NCBI GenBank assembly: GCA_018402155.1
Contig: JAGYJG010000001.1
Span: 1 to 64,000 of the forward strand
Length of the DNA stretch: 64,000 bases
Reading direction: 5' to 3'
DNA from: Bacteroidia bacterium
GTDB lineage: Bacteria; Bacteroidota; Bacteroidia; NS11-12g; UBA9320
This document shows, piece by piece, positions 1 through 8,678 of this stretch (position 1 is the first letter of the stretch; the number at the start of each line of letters is the position of its first letter). The position numbers were made by a program, and so were the translations under genes. Below the pieces are notes generated by a model. That model saw only the letters and a list, made by a program, of their open reading frames with translations, was not told where the DNA came from and searched no databases.

Positions 1-3000
1 GACGGATAAACGGTAAGTAAAGCAGTGTCAGTTCCGCTGCAACCGTTTGAGTCTGTTGCAATTACTACGTATTCTGTGGTTTGACTTGGGAAAGCTGTAA
101 CAGAGGCGCTAGTCGAAGATAATAGCCCAGAAAATGTCGACCAAGAATATGTGTTAAGGTTTGATGGGGATGAAGTTAAAGTAACTGTGTCTCCGGCACA
201 AATAGATGTATCTGTTGCCGTTATGTTAGGCAATTGATTTACAGTTATTAGAATACTATCAGTATTTTGACATCCTGTTGAATCATTGGTTTCGATAAGG
301 GTATATAGCGTTGTAACATAGGGCTGAACAAACGGGTTAGATGTAGAATCTAAATAGTTAGAATTAATAGTCCATAGATAAGAATTGCCAGCGGTACTGG
401 TTCCTCCTAATTGGATACTGTCATATATACAAATAGAATCTCCATTTCCTACAACAGCAAGAGGTAAACTATCTACGGTAATAGTAATCGTATCAAAATT
501 ATAACATTTATATGCCTCATTTACACTTAAATAATAGTTGGTGGTAACTGTAGGTGATACGGTGGGTTGAGACGCCGTATCCGAAAACCCGCTGGGGTTA
601 CTTGACCAAGAATAATTATAACCTGCAAGAAAGGTTCCGATTTGTATTGAGTTATTTAAACAAATAGAAGAATCAGAGCCAGCATTTATTGCAGGGATGG
701 TATCGACAGTCACTTTTATCGTGTCGAAATTTGTACAGCCAGTTATGGTATTAGAGTCTAATAGTATATAAAACGTTGTTTGGGTTGGTGCAATAGAAGG
801 GGCTGACTGAGACGATAATAGTGAATTTGAAATGTACCAAGAATAGGCATGATTTGTTTGGATAGTAGGGTATAAGTTGATGGAATCACCATAGCATATG
901 GTTGTGTCGATTCCAGCATTAGTATTCGGTAAAGGATGAACCACAATGGCAATTGAGTCTTCTGAAGTACATGAATAGCCAATACTATACGTGTAATGAA
1001 CGTAATGAGTGCCAATGCCAGCTATACTTGGATAAAAGGTGTCAGATACAATATAGTTATGTGTTAGGCTGCTATAAGATCCCCCAGATGGTGTGCCATT
1101 AGTCAGTAAAAATGGTTGGGCATCTATACATACGTCACTCAGAGAAGAAAGTGAGATGGTAGGTGGATTTATGATTTGTATAGTATCATAAACAATAGTA
1201 TCGGCACATCTATTAGTCACTTTGAATGATAAAACAAATAAACCTGCAGAATCAGAATTAAGAATTCCCGGATTCAGTTGATTTGGATTTTGAATCGAAC
1301 CTCCTGTATATGTCCAAAGGTAAGTTGAGCTGTCGTGACAGTTGAGAGTGCTTATGCTGTCTAGAGATAGTACACTACCCTTACAAATAGTATCTGCTAA
1401 AACAGAGATAAAAGCTTCAGGTTGCTGACCAACATTTATAGTTTTAGAATAAGAATAGATTCCGCAAGCGCTACTGTCTCTTAGTGTGATGGTATATACT
1501 CCAGAGTGCAAAAATCTAATGAGAGGATCTTGAGACGCATCAGTTGTATTGTCTGCAAATGACCAACCAATACTATCAGGGCTACATTCGTTATTTCCGG
1601 AAACCGACCATTTGAAATATCCAGAATCACAGGATGTTAAAGTCGAAGAAAGGTTCTGAATACTAACGGTATCTAAAGCACAGAAAAAACTATCATTCAA
1701 AGTAAAATTTATGTTAGGGGTAGGAATTACGCAAATGGATTTAGTGAATGTGTCAGCTCCGCAATAATTTTTGAGAATATATTTAATGGTATAAGTCCCT
1801 AAAGAGTCAAATCTCACTGAAAGATTCTTTGAGCCATAATCAGCAGGGTCAAGAAATGCGTCACCCAATGATCCCGAGGTTACTGCGATTCCCGTCATTG
1901 GAGATATTCTCCAATATTTCATGATGCCTTGATTACAGCCACTGCCAGGTGAGCTCGAGTTAATTGAAGTTCCGGTGGAATCAGATCCAATAAATGATAC
2001 AGTACTCCCTTGACATACGTTAGGGTCTGGGCTATTGGTAAACGAAGCACGGACAGGTGTATTAATTATAATCGGGAAACCCTTTGCAAATGCAGAAGCA
2101 CATTGGTTTTTTGCCTCCACTTGTACATAGAAGCCATTGTCGAGTGTTAAATTTGAGGTATAGCCGCACGATGAACTGTCAAATATTATTGTAAAGGTGC
2201 TGTCGGGATTACCCGTCACTGGTTGATAAAATATAGAGTCATTAAATCCAGGATAATTGGATGAAACGATGTATTGTGTGCCTGGCGCGTTAAGTTGCCC
2301 TGCGTTATTTCTATAGTTGATACGAAAGCTAAGTGTATAAGGAGTGCAGCCAGTTGTATTACTTGGCATGGAAATACCAATGTGTGCATTAGACCCATTA
2401 AAGACAGTATCTATGACTGAATTAATACATTCGTTTGTTCCAGTAACACTGTAATTCAAGTAAAAATATCCTTGAGAATTAAAAGTATGATGTATAGTGT
2501 CGTTAAACCCAAATGAACTAGATAAATTGGAGGTATCGCCGTCACCCCAAATGATTTCATACTGATTGTTTGTGCTGGGTGATGTAGTTCTATTCTGTAA
2601 GATTAAATTAAAAGAAGTCGCTCCAACGCAATTAGAGTATGCTTTGGTGGAATTACCACTTGCCACAGACCAGTCTCGATGAAGAATGTTTGGCAAATTT
2701 TTGACTAATATGTAAGACGTGTCCGTTGAGGTACAACCTGAATCGGATACCGTAAGTATTACAGTATAAGAGGTGCTTCCAGACCCGGTAGAAGATGTTG
2801 TAAATATTTGACTTGGGTTTTGATCGGTAGACGAAGTGCTATTGCCAAAATCCCAAGAATATGTAGCATCTGCGCTTTTATGCGTGGTTGAGTCATAAAA
2901 GGAGATTGATGTACCTGAGCATACGGTATCTTCACTAAGACCAAAATTAGCATTCAGTAGAGGTACGATAACAGTTGTTGTGTCATAAAGAGTACAATGT

Positions 3001-3497
3001 GCATAAGAGACTGCTAAAATATAATCTTTACTGAGCATCGGGCTGTCTGAAGGTGTCGAATCTGAGGATGTAAAACCCGAAGGTATAGATGTCCAACTAA
3101 AACTAACTGGGGATGAAGTTGCTACGATGTTACCGCCTAATTGAATGGATTGGCCGTAGCACAAGATTGTGTCTCTTCCTGCATCTATAAAAGGGTTAGT
3201 TACGGTGACATTGATAGTGTCATAAATTACCGTAGAAGTAGCAGAATATGTTACTTTTAATAAATATTGAGTGCTGACATTTGGGTTCACAGAAGGTGTG
3301 GAATCTGAGGATGTGAAACCCGAAGGTATAGATGTCCAACTTATTGTGTCTAGCGTTCCGGTTGCAAAGATACCGCCACCTAATTGAATAGTTTGCCCAA
3401 GGCATATAGTGTCATCAGCACCCGCATTAGGAGTTTGTCCATTAACAAAAAGTGTCGACGCCAATATAAAGCAACTTAAAAGTATATTTTTAAACAT
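1..3497 (-). CDS. Giant secreted PKD/Ig-like repeat surface protein (N-terminal part, runs off the left edge)
   Basis: The reverse strand reads open from an ATG at 3497 to the window edge, about 1,165 codons without a stop. The protein starts MFKNILLSCFILASTLF, a Sec signal peptide ending near VNGQ, and continues with repeats of the type NAGADDTICLGQTIQLGG and DAGRDTILCYGQSIQLGG, each followed by a 'W-T-S-I-P-S-G-F' block. These are PKD/Ig-like beta-sandwich modules common in Bacteroidota adhesins of the SprB/CHU type. At least ten modules can be counted, and composition is rich in Ser, Thr, Asp and Asn. The C-terminus, where a T9SS sorting domain would be expected, lies outside the window. 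A role in adhesion or gliding is inferred from family resemblance only. Two neighbouring modules at the N-terminus are nearly identical in DNA (around 3055-3100 and 3295-3340), which suggests recent repeat duplication. Confidence 0.85.
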   Translation of the reverse strand, partial: MFKNILLSCFILASTLFVNGQTPNAGADDTICLGQTIQLGGGIFATGTLDTISWTSIPSGFTSSDSTPSVNPNVSTQYLLKVTYSATSTVIYDTINVTVTNPFIDAGRDTILCYGQSIQLGGNIVATSSPVSFSWTSIPSGFTSSDSTPSDSPMLSKDYILAVSYAHCTLYDTTTVIVPLLNANFGLSEDTVCSGTSISFYDSTTHKSADATYSWDFGNSTSSTDQNPSQIFTTSSTGSGSTSYTVILTVSDSGCTSTDTSYILVKNLPNILHRDWSVASGNSTKAYSNCVGATSFNLILQNRTTSPSTNNQYEIIWGDGDTSNLSSSFGFNDTIHHTFNSQGYFYLNYSVTGTNECINSVIDTVFNGSNAHIGISMPSNTTGCTPYTLSFRINYRNNAGQLNAPGTQYIVSSNYPGFNDSIFYQPVTGNPDSTFTIIFDSSSCGYTSNLTLDNGFYVQVEAKNQCASAFAKGFPIIINTPVRASFTNSPDPNVCQGSTVSFIGSDSTGTSINSSSPGSGCNQGIMKYWRISPMTGIAVTSGSLGDAFLDPADYGSKNLSVRFDSLGTYTIKYILKNYCGADTFTKSICVIPTPNINFTLNDSFFCALDTVSIQNLSSTLTSCDSGYFKWSVSGNNECSPDSIGWSFADNTTDASQDPLIRFLHSGVYTITLRDSSACGIYSYSKTINVGQQPEAFISVLADTICKGSVLSLDSISTLNCHDSSTYLWTYTGGSIQNPNQLNPGILNSDSAGLFVLSFKVTNRCADTIVYDTIQIINPPTISLSSLSDVCIDAQPFLLTNGTPSGGSYSSLTHNYIVSDTFYPSIAGIGTHYVHYTYSIGYSCTSEDSIAIVVHPLPNTNAGIDTTICYGDSINLYPTIQTNHAYSWYISNSLLSSQSAPSIAPTQTTFYILLDSNTITGCTNFDTIKVTVDTIPAINAGSDSSICLNNSIQIGTFLAGYNYSWSSNPSGFSDTASQPTVSPTVTTNYYLSVNEAYKCYNFDTITITVDSLPLAVVGNGDSICIYDSIQLGGTSTAGNSYLWTINSNYLDSTSNPFVQPYVTTLYTLIETNDSTGCQNTDSILITVNQLPNITATDTSICAGDTVTLTSSPSNLNTYSWSTFSGLLSSTSASVTAFPSQTTEYVVIATDSNGCSGTDTALLTVYP

Positions 3498-3665
3498 TTA
3501 GCTTTTAAAGTGTACACAAAACTAATTTTATTTTTGAATTTTCTATATCTGAACTTCGACCATTCTAAATTCCGATAAAATTTTTGAGAGTTATTCTTTA
3601 ATAAATCTACTTTTTCCCATACTCTATCAATAGGCTTTTTGGGTATCGAGGTCAGATATTTTTTT

Positions 3666-4311
3666 TCATTTCCACCTGACCTTTCTTAATTCTTGATCAA
3701 TAATCTCTTGAGAGTTAGCGTATGGTTCGTTTTGTTTATTTCAACAACATAACCTGCGTCTAAAAAAGCCTTATACTGCTCAATGGTCTCTTTGGCTAAA
3801 GCATTGTATGCCGCACGAATTTCAGGGTCGTTTGGCAAATGTTTCATAGCCCTGAAAGCATCGCTTAATCTTTTGGCACTTGCTTTATCGAGGAATCTTG
3901 TTCCTTTAAAACTAGGTCTCTTAGTTCTGAACGCTCTTTGATAATATCTATTCGCAATTTCCGCAACTGCCTTGATGGGCTCATTGAAGAGTCTGTTCCC
4001 TGCTGCGGGGCCTTTTGGCTTGGCTCCTGTGTACTCTTCATAGGTTGTTCCTTGGAAGTCTGCGTCACGTTGGATTGCCTGCTCAAGGGTCTCATTGAAA
4101 CCTTGCCCACGAGACTCAAGTCCGGACCCATCGCTCTTAACTCTTCTAATAATTTCTTTCCTTTTTCCCGTATTGACATACCTTAATTCGGTTGGTCTGA
4201 ATTGTTTTTCATAATTTGTATTTTTTTCGTCTAATAACTCTGCTAAATTTCCAATTTTATCTTGAAGTTATCCATCTGTAATACCTCTCGTAATTCCAAC
4301 CTGCTGAGTGA
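3666..4311 (-). pseudogene. Frameshifted remnant of a very large mobile-element/phage-type protein
   Basis: No intact gene is present, but three joined reverse-strand frames give one continuous protein-like text. It begins SRLELREVLQMDN (from about 4311), shifts into IGNLAELLDEKNTNYEKQF and YVNTGKRKEIIRRVKSDG, then runs through RGQGFNETLEQAIQRDADF, FLDKASAKRLSDAFRAMKH and AYNALAKETIEQYKAFLDAG. A second shift near 3733 leads to EPYANSQEIIDQELRKVRWK and a TGA. From memory, this order of blocks occurs inside very large proteins of huge phages and conjugative plasmids; I cannot name a family. The out-of-phase 104-codon open frame in the same stretch (MSIREKGKKLLEELRAMG...) is a shadow. Two frameshifts and loss of both ends make this a decayed insertion scar. 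Confidence 0.65.
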
Positions 4312-4438
4312 AAATTATTTCCTACTAATATGGCTTTTCGCAATATGCCCCGTTTTTTTGAGTGGGTTCTGGTTTCCACTTTGTTGTTTGCAACAAGAGG
4401 ATTAAACTAATTGCTTAATTTAGTACACTCTAGTGATT

Positions 4439-4801
4439 TTAATAGTAATTCCTAAGGTCGTAAATTTTTCCATTTGAAGACGAAGTAAGCTCAGTAAGAA
4501 CGCGTTTCGTTTTTGAGTCCCAAACCACATCGCCCACCTTACCCTGAAAAGAGACAGTAGCATCCTTACTTACTCCTTTGCAACATGCTCCAGCTCCAAT
4601 TTTGCTTCCAACTCCAATTTCAACTAAACCTTTTCCATTACCACGAATTTTAAATGATATGGAGGATTTTGATTCTTCCGTTTTGTTTAAATTCTCGAAA
4701 GACGCTAATTTAAATGAGGGTGAATCTGCTGTGGCATAAAAATAACTCAATGCTCCTAGAAGTAAAAATATCAAAAAAAGAGGTGTTTGAAAGTTTTTCA
4801 T
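4439..4801 (-). CDS. Small exported protein of unknown function
   Basis: 120 residues. Residues 1-25 (MKNFQTPLFLIFLLLGALSYFYATA) form an N-terminal hydrophobic segment typical of a signal peptide or membrane anchor. The mature part contains a Gly-rich stretch (GKGLVEIGVGSKIGAGACCKG) with a Cys-Cys pair, then a beta-rich tail. I do not recognise a family. It stands alone between a decayed mobile-element gene and an IS3 scrap, so context suggests no function. Start chosen at the only ATG in front of the hydrophobic segment. Confidence 0.55.
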   Translation of the reverse strand: MKNFQTPLFLIFLLLGALSYFYATADSPSFKLASFENLNKTEESKSSISFKIRGNGKGLVEIGVGSKIGAGACCKGVSKDATVSFQGKVGDVVWDSKTKRVLTELTSSSNGKIYDLRNYY

Positions 4802-5112
4802 GATAATTCTGTTTAAATGTGTTTATTAAAAACAAACTTAAAGTAAAAGCAAACATAAAACAAAAATTTTAAGAGCTTAATGTTCCACTTCGTTTTATTC
4901 GGTCGGATAAATCTGCTCGTTTTTAACCTCCCCTACAAACATAAATCATCTATTGAGCTACAGATATTCCGTACTTTTTATTAGGTAACGTATGCATTAA
5001 TTTAAATCATGACACCCCAAAATTAAACTCGTCTGGGTTTCAAATTTTCAATCAATTATACTACATTGACAACTTGTCAAAAAAACAAGCCACTTACCAT
5101 TCCAGTATATCT

Positions 5113-5214
5113 TTATCTTCCAAATCTTCTAGCCAAATCTTGTAAAGTCTGCCTCTCTTTAAGGGCTTCTAAGACTACCTTGGCCTTAAACCCTGAACTA
5201 AATTTTCTTCTCAC
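5113..5214 (-). pseudogene. IS3-family transposase OrfA N-terminal remnant
   Basis: A reverse-strand reading from a GTG gives VRRKFSSGFKAKVVLEALKE, then RQTLQDLARRFGR and a stop. This matches the helix-turn-helix start of IS3-family OrfA ('RRKFS..FKAKVALEALKER.TL..LA..F'). Full OrfA is roughly three times longer, and no OrfB follows, so this is a scrap. It marks past IS activity in this accessory region. Confidence 0.6.
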
Positions 5215-5361
5215 TTTGCTTAAATAACAGTTCAAATTTATCAATCATCTGAATTGTCCTGTTTTTGGGGAGTACTATAATATGACCTTGCTGATTATCT
5301 GCTTTCGCTTAATCAAACCTTTTTTTTGAATTTATAATGCGATTTAAAACACATAAATGCA

Positions 5362-5439
5362 TTTTAATACGTTTTGAAAGAGTTTTAATACGAATGTTAA
5401 AAACTTTTAAGTGCATTTAATTCGTATTAAAAAGCACTT
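5362..5439. repeat. Inverted-repeat/iteron-like cluster upstream of the small-gene trio
   Basis: TTTTAATACG occurs at 5362-5371 and again inside a perfect 13-bp inverted repeat, TTTTAATACGAAT (5383-5395) facing ATTCGTATTAAAA (5420-5432). A second pair, AAGTGC (5409-5414) and GCACTT (5434-5439), interlocks with it. The cluster ends 80 bp before the first of three tiny genes, so an operator or replication/packaging site for that unit is plausible. The arrangement is seen directly; the role is inferred. Confidence 0.5.
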
Positions 5440-5518
5440 ACTCACACTTTTCATTTTACGCTAATTTTCATTGTTAATAAAGGATATAATATCACTTACA
5501 TTTACATAAAAAACCACA

Positions 5519-5869
5519 ATGATTAGAAAAGATTTACTTACTGGCGAGCCATTTGTTCCAAAAAGAATCAATCAAGTTTTCGCAAATTCTGCAAACCGTA
5601 TTGCCTTTCATAATAAAAAAGCGAACGATTTGAGACACAGTGCAGCATTTATAAATAAGCCTTTGCACGTCAACTTGAAAATATTGAATGAACTAATGAA
5701 AGGAAAAAAGGAGAGAACTTTCCACAAGCAATTTCTTATGGGAAAAGGATTTTCGTTTTTTGTACATAATCACGTGAACCATTATGAGGGCAAAAATCAC
5801 TATGCCGTTTACCAATATACTGTTGTGAATTTAGGAAATGACCAAATTAAAATTTTAAAAAATGATTGA
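5519..5869 (+). CDS. Hypothetical protein, basic, probable mobile-element gene
   Basis: 116 residues, strongly basic (MIRKDLLTGEPFVPKRINQ...), rich in Lys, Asn and His, with no signal peptide or membrane span. The central part (NKKANDLRHSAAFINKPLH) looks helical, and the C-terminal part has alternating hydrophobics (YAVYQYTVVNLGNDQIKIL). A basic fold of this kind could bind nucleic acid, but I do not recognise a family. It is the first of three tiny genes that overlap or abut (the stop overlaps the next start), which looks like a compact mobile-element cassette. It is preceded by an inverted-repeat cluster that could control it. Confidence 0.5.
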   Translation: MIRKDLLTGEPFVPKRINQVFANSANRIAFHNKKANDLRHSAAFINKPLHVNLKILNELMKGKKERTFHKQFLMGKGFSFFVHNHVNHYEGKNHYAVYQYTVVNLGNDQIKILKND

Positions 5870-6095
5870 CTTTACTACGATTCAAGCAAATCCAATTCCG
5901 ATATCGACCATAGAGTTACAAACAGCAAATACTACGCTTCAAAGAAAAAATAAGGTTTTACGGAATGTATTGATAATGGTTGGCACAATTGGTGCAATCT
6001 ATCTTGTTGCTAAGGCGATAACAAATATAAAAGAGGAAAATGCACGAAAAGACAAAGGTAAACTTCCAAACATTAAAGAAAACGATAGAGTCTGA
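5862..6095 (+). CDS. Small single-pass membrane protein of the trio
   Basis: 77 residues. The ATG lies inside the last codons of the preceding gene, so translational coupling is likely. Residues 33-53 (VLRNVLIMVGTIGAIYLVAK) form one membrane span, with a short lysine-rich tail (ITNIKEENARKDKGKLP). No family recognised. Together with its neighbours it resembles the small structural or membrane genes of phage-like cassettes; this is inference from size and layout only. Confidence 0.45.
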   Translation: MIDFTTIQANPIPISTIELQTANTTLQRKNKVLRNVLIMVGTIGAIYLVAKAITNIKEENARKDKGKLPNIKENDRV

Positions 6096-6177
6096 TAAAA
6101 TACTCAAGACTGTCGCTAATGTTGGCAATGGCGTTTTAGCGCTTTTCGTTCTTAGAGAGGCGTTCAATGGTTTGTAA
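6040..6177 (+). CDS. Tiny hydrophobic-tailed protein (45 aa), third gene of the trio
   Basis: An ATG at 6040, preceded by AAAGAGGAAA (a fair ribosome binding site), opens a 45-residue frame, MHEKTKVNFQTLKKTIESDK followed by a hydrophobic stretch (ILKTVANVGNGVLALFVL) and a stop at 6175-6177. It overlaps the end of the preceding gene in another frame by 56 bases, as seen in compact phage or mobile cassettes. No family recognised. The binding site and the overlap with coupled starts support it; its small size keeps confidence low. Confidence 0.35.
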   Translation: MHEKTKVNFQTLKKTIESDKILKTVANVGNGVLALFVLREAFNGL

Positions 6178-6465
6178 GCTTCCCAAAAAATAGTACAACT
6201 GTTAGAAAGTAGAAAAAAGTAACTAAATTTAACAGTTCTTCTAAATTTTGTCTTACTTCTTATATTACAAAGACTAATTAATTAAACAAATAGTTAAACT
6301 ATGATTTACCCCTTCCCCCATACAAGTGAATCATTATTTAAATAGGGGCCTGTAATTTATATCTTCTTACACTTATGTAAAAAGTAGTATTTTCGTTAAT
6401 ATTATATTGATTAAAATACGAAAGGAAGAATTCGACAAGAAAAAAAACTCATTAAACAAGAAAAT

Positions 6466-7737
6466 ATGAACGAGATAATTTGCCCAAATTGTAAAAGAGC
6501 ATTCAAGGTTGATGAAGCAGGATTTGCCGACATATTAAAACAGGTTCGTGACCATAAATTTGAAGAGGAATTAAAAATCCGACTAAATATTGCGGACAAA
6601 GAAAAAGAGAGTGCTGTTAAATTAGCAGAGGCAAATGTTAGAAATTCTGTACAAGAACTACTTGCTAAAAAAGATAATGAGTTGACTGAACTTAAAGCTC
6701 AAAATGAACTAGCGTTATCTGAAAATCTTAACAAAAAAGAAGCTGAAATAACTCAGTTAAAAGCGAAAATGGAAAATGTCGAAGTTGAGAAAAAGCTTGC
6801 CGTTAATGAAGCTGTTCAAAAGGTCGAAAAAGAGCGAGATAATTTGACGAATGATTTAAAAACAAAAGAACTAGAAAAGCAAAATCTTGAAAGTTCCTTG
6901 AAACAACAATTTACAACTGAATTGCAAAATAAGGATGCAATAATCAAATATAAAGATGATGAAATTGCTCGGGTAAAAGATATGAAGTTGAAACTTTCAA
7001 CCAAGATGCTGGGGGAAACACTCGAACAACATTGTGAAATCGAATTTAATAAACTTCGTGCCACGGCATTTCAGAGAGCATACTTTGAGAAAGACAACGA
7101 CTCCAAATCAGGCAGTAAAGGAGACTTTATTTTTAGAGAAACTGACCTGGAAGAAAATGAAATTATTTCAATTATGTTCGAGATGAAAAATGAGGGTGAC
7201 GAAACAGCTACGAAAAAAAAGAACGAGGACTTTTTCAAAGAACTCGATAAAGACCGAACAGAAAAAAAATGTGAGTATGCTGTTCTTGTTTCTCTTCTAG
7301 AGACAGAAAGTGAATATTACAACTCTGGCATCGTAGATGTATCGCACAAATACAGTAAAATGTATGTTATTAGACCTCAATTTTTCATTCCAATTATCAC
7401 ACTTCTTCGCAATGCTGCAATGAACTCTATGCAGTACAAATCAGAACTTGCATTGGTTAGAAGTCAAAATGTTGACATTACCAATTTTGAAGAAAAAATG
7501 GATAAATTTAAAGAAGGCTTTGCAAAGAATTATGATTTAGCCAGTCGTAAATTCAAAGAAGCTATAGATGGGATAGATAAAACAATAAAGGAGTTAGAGA
7601 AAACAAAACTTGCGTTGTTATCATCTGAAAATAATCTACGACTCGCAAACAACAAAACAGAAGATTTGACGATAAAAAAATTAACGCATGGCAATCCGAC
7701 AATGAAAGCAAAGTTTGACGAACTTAATAATCAATGA
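6466..7737 (+). CDS. DUF2130 domain-containing protein
   Basis: 423 residues. It opens with a small zinc-ribbon-like or CPxC-type element ([19 protein letters not shown]) that is typical of DUF2130 proteins. A long charged coiled coil follows (about residues 40-180, [16 protein letters not shown]...). The conserved globular core (about 185-330) includes [10 protein letters not shown] and [17 protein letters not shown], then [16 protein letters not shown] and the [15 protein letters not shown] motif. A second helical tail closes the protein. The core resembles a nuclease-like alpha/beta fold, but the biochemical role of DUF2130 is not established. Length is normal for the family. It is monocistronic and sits in the accessory patchwork between mobile scraps. 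Confidence 0.85.
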   Translation: MNEIICPNCKRAFKVDEAGFADILKQVRDHKFEEELKIRLNIADKEKESAVKLAEANVRNSVQELLAKKDNELTELKAQNELALSENLNKKEAEITQLKAKMENVEVEKKLAVNEAVQKVEKERDNLTNDLKTKELEKQNLESSLKQQFTTELQNKDAIIKYKDDEIARVKDMKLKLSTKMLGETLEQHCEIEFNKLRATAFQRAYFEKDNDSKSGSKGDFIFRETDLEENEIISIMFEMKNEGDETATKKKNEDFFKELDKDRTEKKCEYAVLVSLLETESEYYNSGIVDVSHKYSKMYVIRPQFFIPIITLLRNAAMNSMQYKSELALVRSQNVDITNFEEKMDKFKEGFAKNYDLASRKFKEAIDGIDKTIKELEKTKLALLSSENNLRLANNKTEDLTIKKLTHGNPTMKAKFDELNNQ

Positions 7738-7738
7738 T

Positions 7739-7903
7739 GGCAGGATGGTTCATTCGGGTAGCTGCAAAACATTACGGGCAGTTAAACAGACATAGCGGTC
7801 AAACAAGAGAGCCACCGAAAAACGGAATTGACTCAACATAACAGCATAACTTTGCTGACAAAAAACAGTGGAGACAAGTAAACCACTTTAAAAACATCCT
7901 GCC
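7739..7903. repeat. Intergenic element bounded by 9-bp inverted repeat
   Basis: GGCAGGATG at 7739-7747 faces CATCCTGCC at 7895-7903, a perfect 9-bp inverted repeat 165 bp end to end, directly after the DUF2130 stop codon. A 34-codon frame begins inside it at 7737 ([20 protein letters not shown]...), but it has no ribosome binding site of its own, so I treat the stretch as non-coding. It may be a cassette boundary element; compare the larger palindrome at 8441. Confidence 0.35.
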
Positions 7904-7972
7904 TCGACAGGTAAACCGAGCGAGTAATCTGAAAATCGAAAAGAGTAGGAGCAAAATTTAAAATTCAAAAAA

Positions 7973-8437
7973 ATGGAAAATCAAACAGAACTTAAATGGT
8001 ATCAAAAACCAGCTGGCGTAATTATTCTTCTAATATTTTTCTTCCCAGTAGGTCTTTACCTAATGTGGAAGAATGAATTATGGACTAAACAAACAAGATG
8101 GATTGTCACAGGAGTATTAGCTTTAATAGTTATAGCCAATGCTGGTAATGACAAAAATAGTAGTAGCAACAGTGGTGTCGGATCAGATTCAAAAATAACT
8201 AAAGTTACAGTTTCAGAAGCTGAAGCATTTATGCAAAATCGATGCAATTCAACTAATCAAACTTTGATGAAAAAAAAGAGTGTCAATTTTAATGGAACTA
8301 AATTGTATATGTTTTTATCGGTTGCAGAAAATGGTTATGTATGTATCAGCAGTGTTTCAGAAAATGCACTTGAAGTATTAGCTGCAGACTGCGGTCCTTC
8401 AGAAATAAAAATCGAAGAATGGAATGCCGTGAACTAA
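7973..8437 (+). CDS. Small two-span membrane protein with C-terminal domain
   Basis: 154 residues. Residues 9-28 (PAGVIILLIFFFPVGLYLMW) and 38-56 (TRWIVTGVLALIVIANA) are membrane spans separated by a short basic loop (KNELWTKQ). This paired-span module recurs in many small bacterial membrane proteins. After a Ser/Asn linker, residues about 70-154 form a small alpha/beta domain (SEAEAFMQNRCNSTNQTL ... EVLAADCGPSEIKIEEW) of unknown type with two Cys residues. It is flanked on both sides by palindromic intergenic elements, which would fit a gene-cassette origin. No function assigned. Confidence 0.55.
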   Translation: MENQTELKWYQKPAGVIILLIFFFPVGLYLMWKNELWTKQTRWIVTGVLALIVIANAGNDKNSSSNSGVGSDSKITKVTVSEAEAFMQNRCNSTNQTLMKKKSVNFNGTKLYMFLSVAENGYVCISSVSENALEVLAADCGPSEIKIEEWNAVN

Positions 8438-8440
8438 CCA

Positions 8441-8578
8441 GCCCATAACCGCGGTTTTGCGTCATGCGGTGCTTCGTGCTTCGTCTGACGCTTATCTTCT
8501 AAAATAAGCTTTGTGCTATTATGAACATTTGTGCTAGAAGCCCCGCCCGAACGCAAAGCCCCAAACCATTAGCGTTCA
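8441..8578. repeat. attC-like long imperfect palindrome
   Basis: The 138-bp intergenic stretch after the small membrane-protein gene folds as an imperfect hairpin. The outer arms GGTTTTGCGT...GCTTC (from 8453) and GAAGC...ACGCAAAGCC (to 8560) pair, and an inner stem GCTTAT (8490-8495) pairs with ATAAGC (8504-8509). The sequence TTGTGCTA is repeated at 8511 and 8529. It is much more GC-rich than its surroundings. From memory, similar intergenic palindromes with the GCTTCGTGCTTCG block recur next to cassette-like genes in Bacteroidota genomes. No integrase gene is in the window, and the canonical GTTRRRY box is not clean, so the recombination-site reading is inference. Confidence 0.45.
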
Positions 8579-8678
8579 TTGGAAAAAACACGACAGTAAT
8601 AAAAAAAATAATTAAATGACAGGCGAAACCCGAAAAGCCTTTTAAAGAGAGTAGGGAACAATTTAAATAAAAGTAAAA

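Noticed and set aside
3865..4186. Open frames on both strands (104 and 82 codons) inside the decayed mobile-element gene
   Set aside because: A third frame carries coherent protein-like text across the same bases and across two frameshifts, so both open frames are shadows.
7737..7841. 34-codon frame overlapping the DUF2130 stop
   Set aside because: No ribosome binding site and no family resemblance; it lies within an inverted-repeat element, so it is more likely non-coding.
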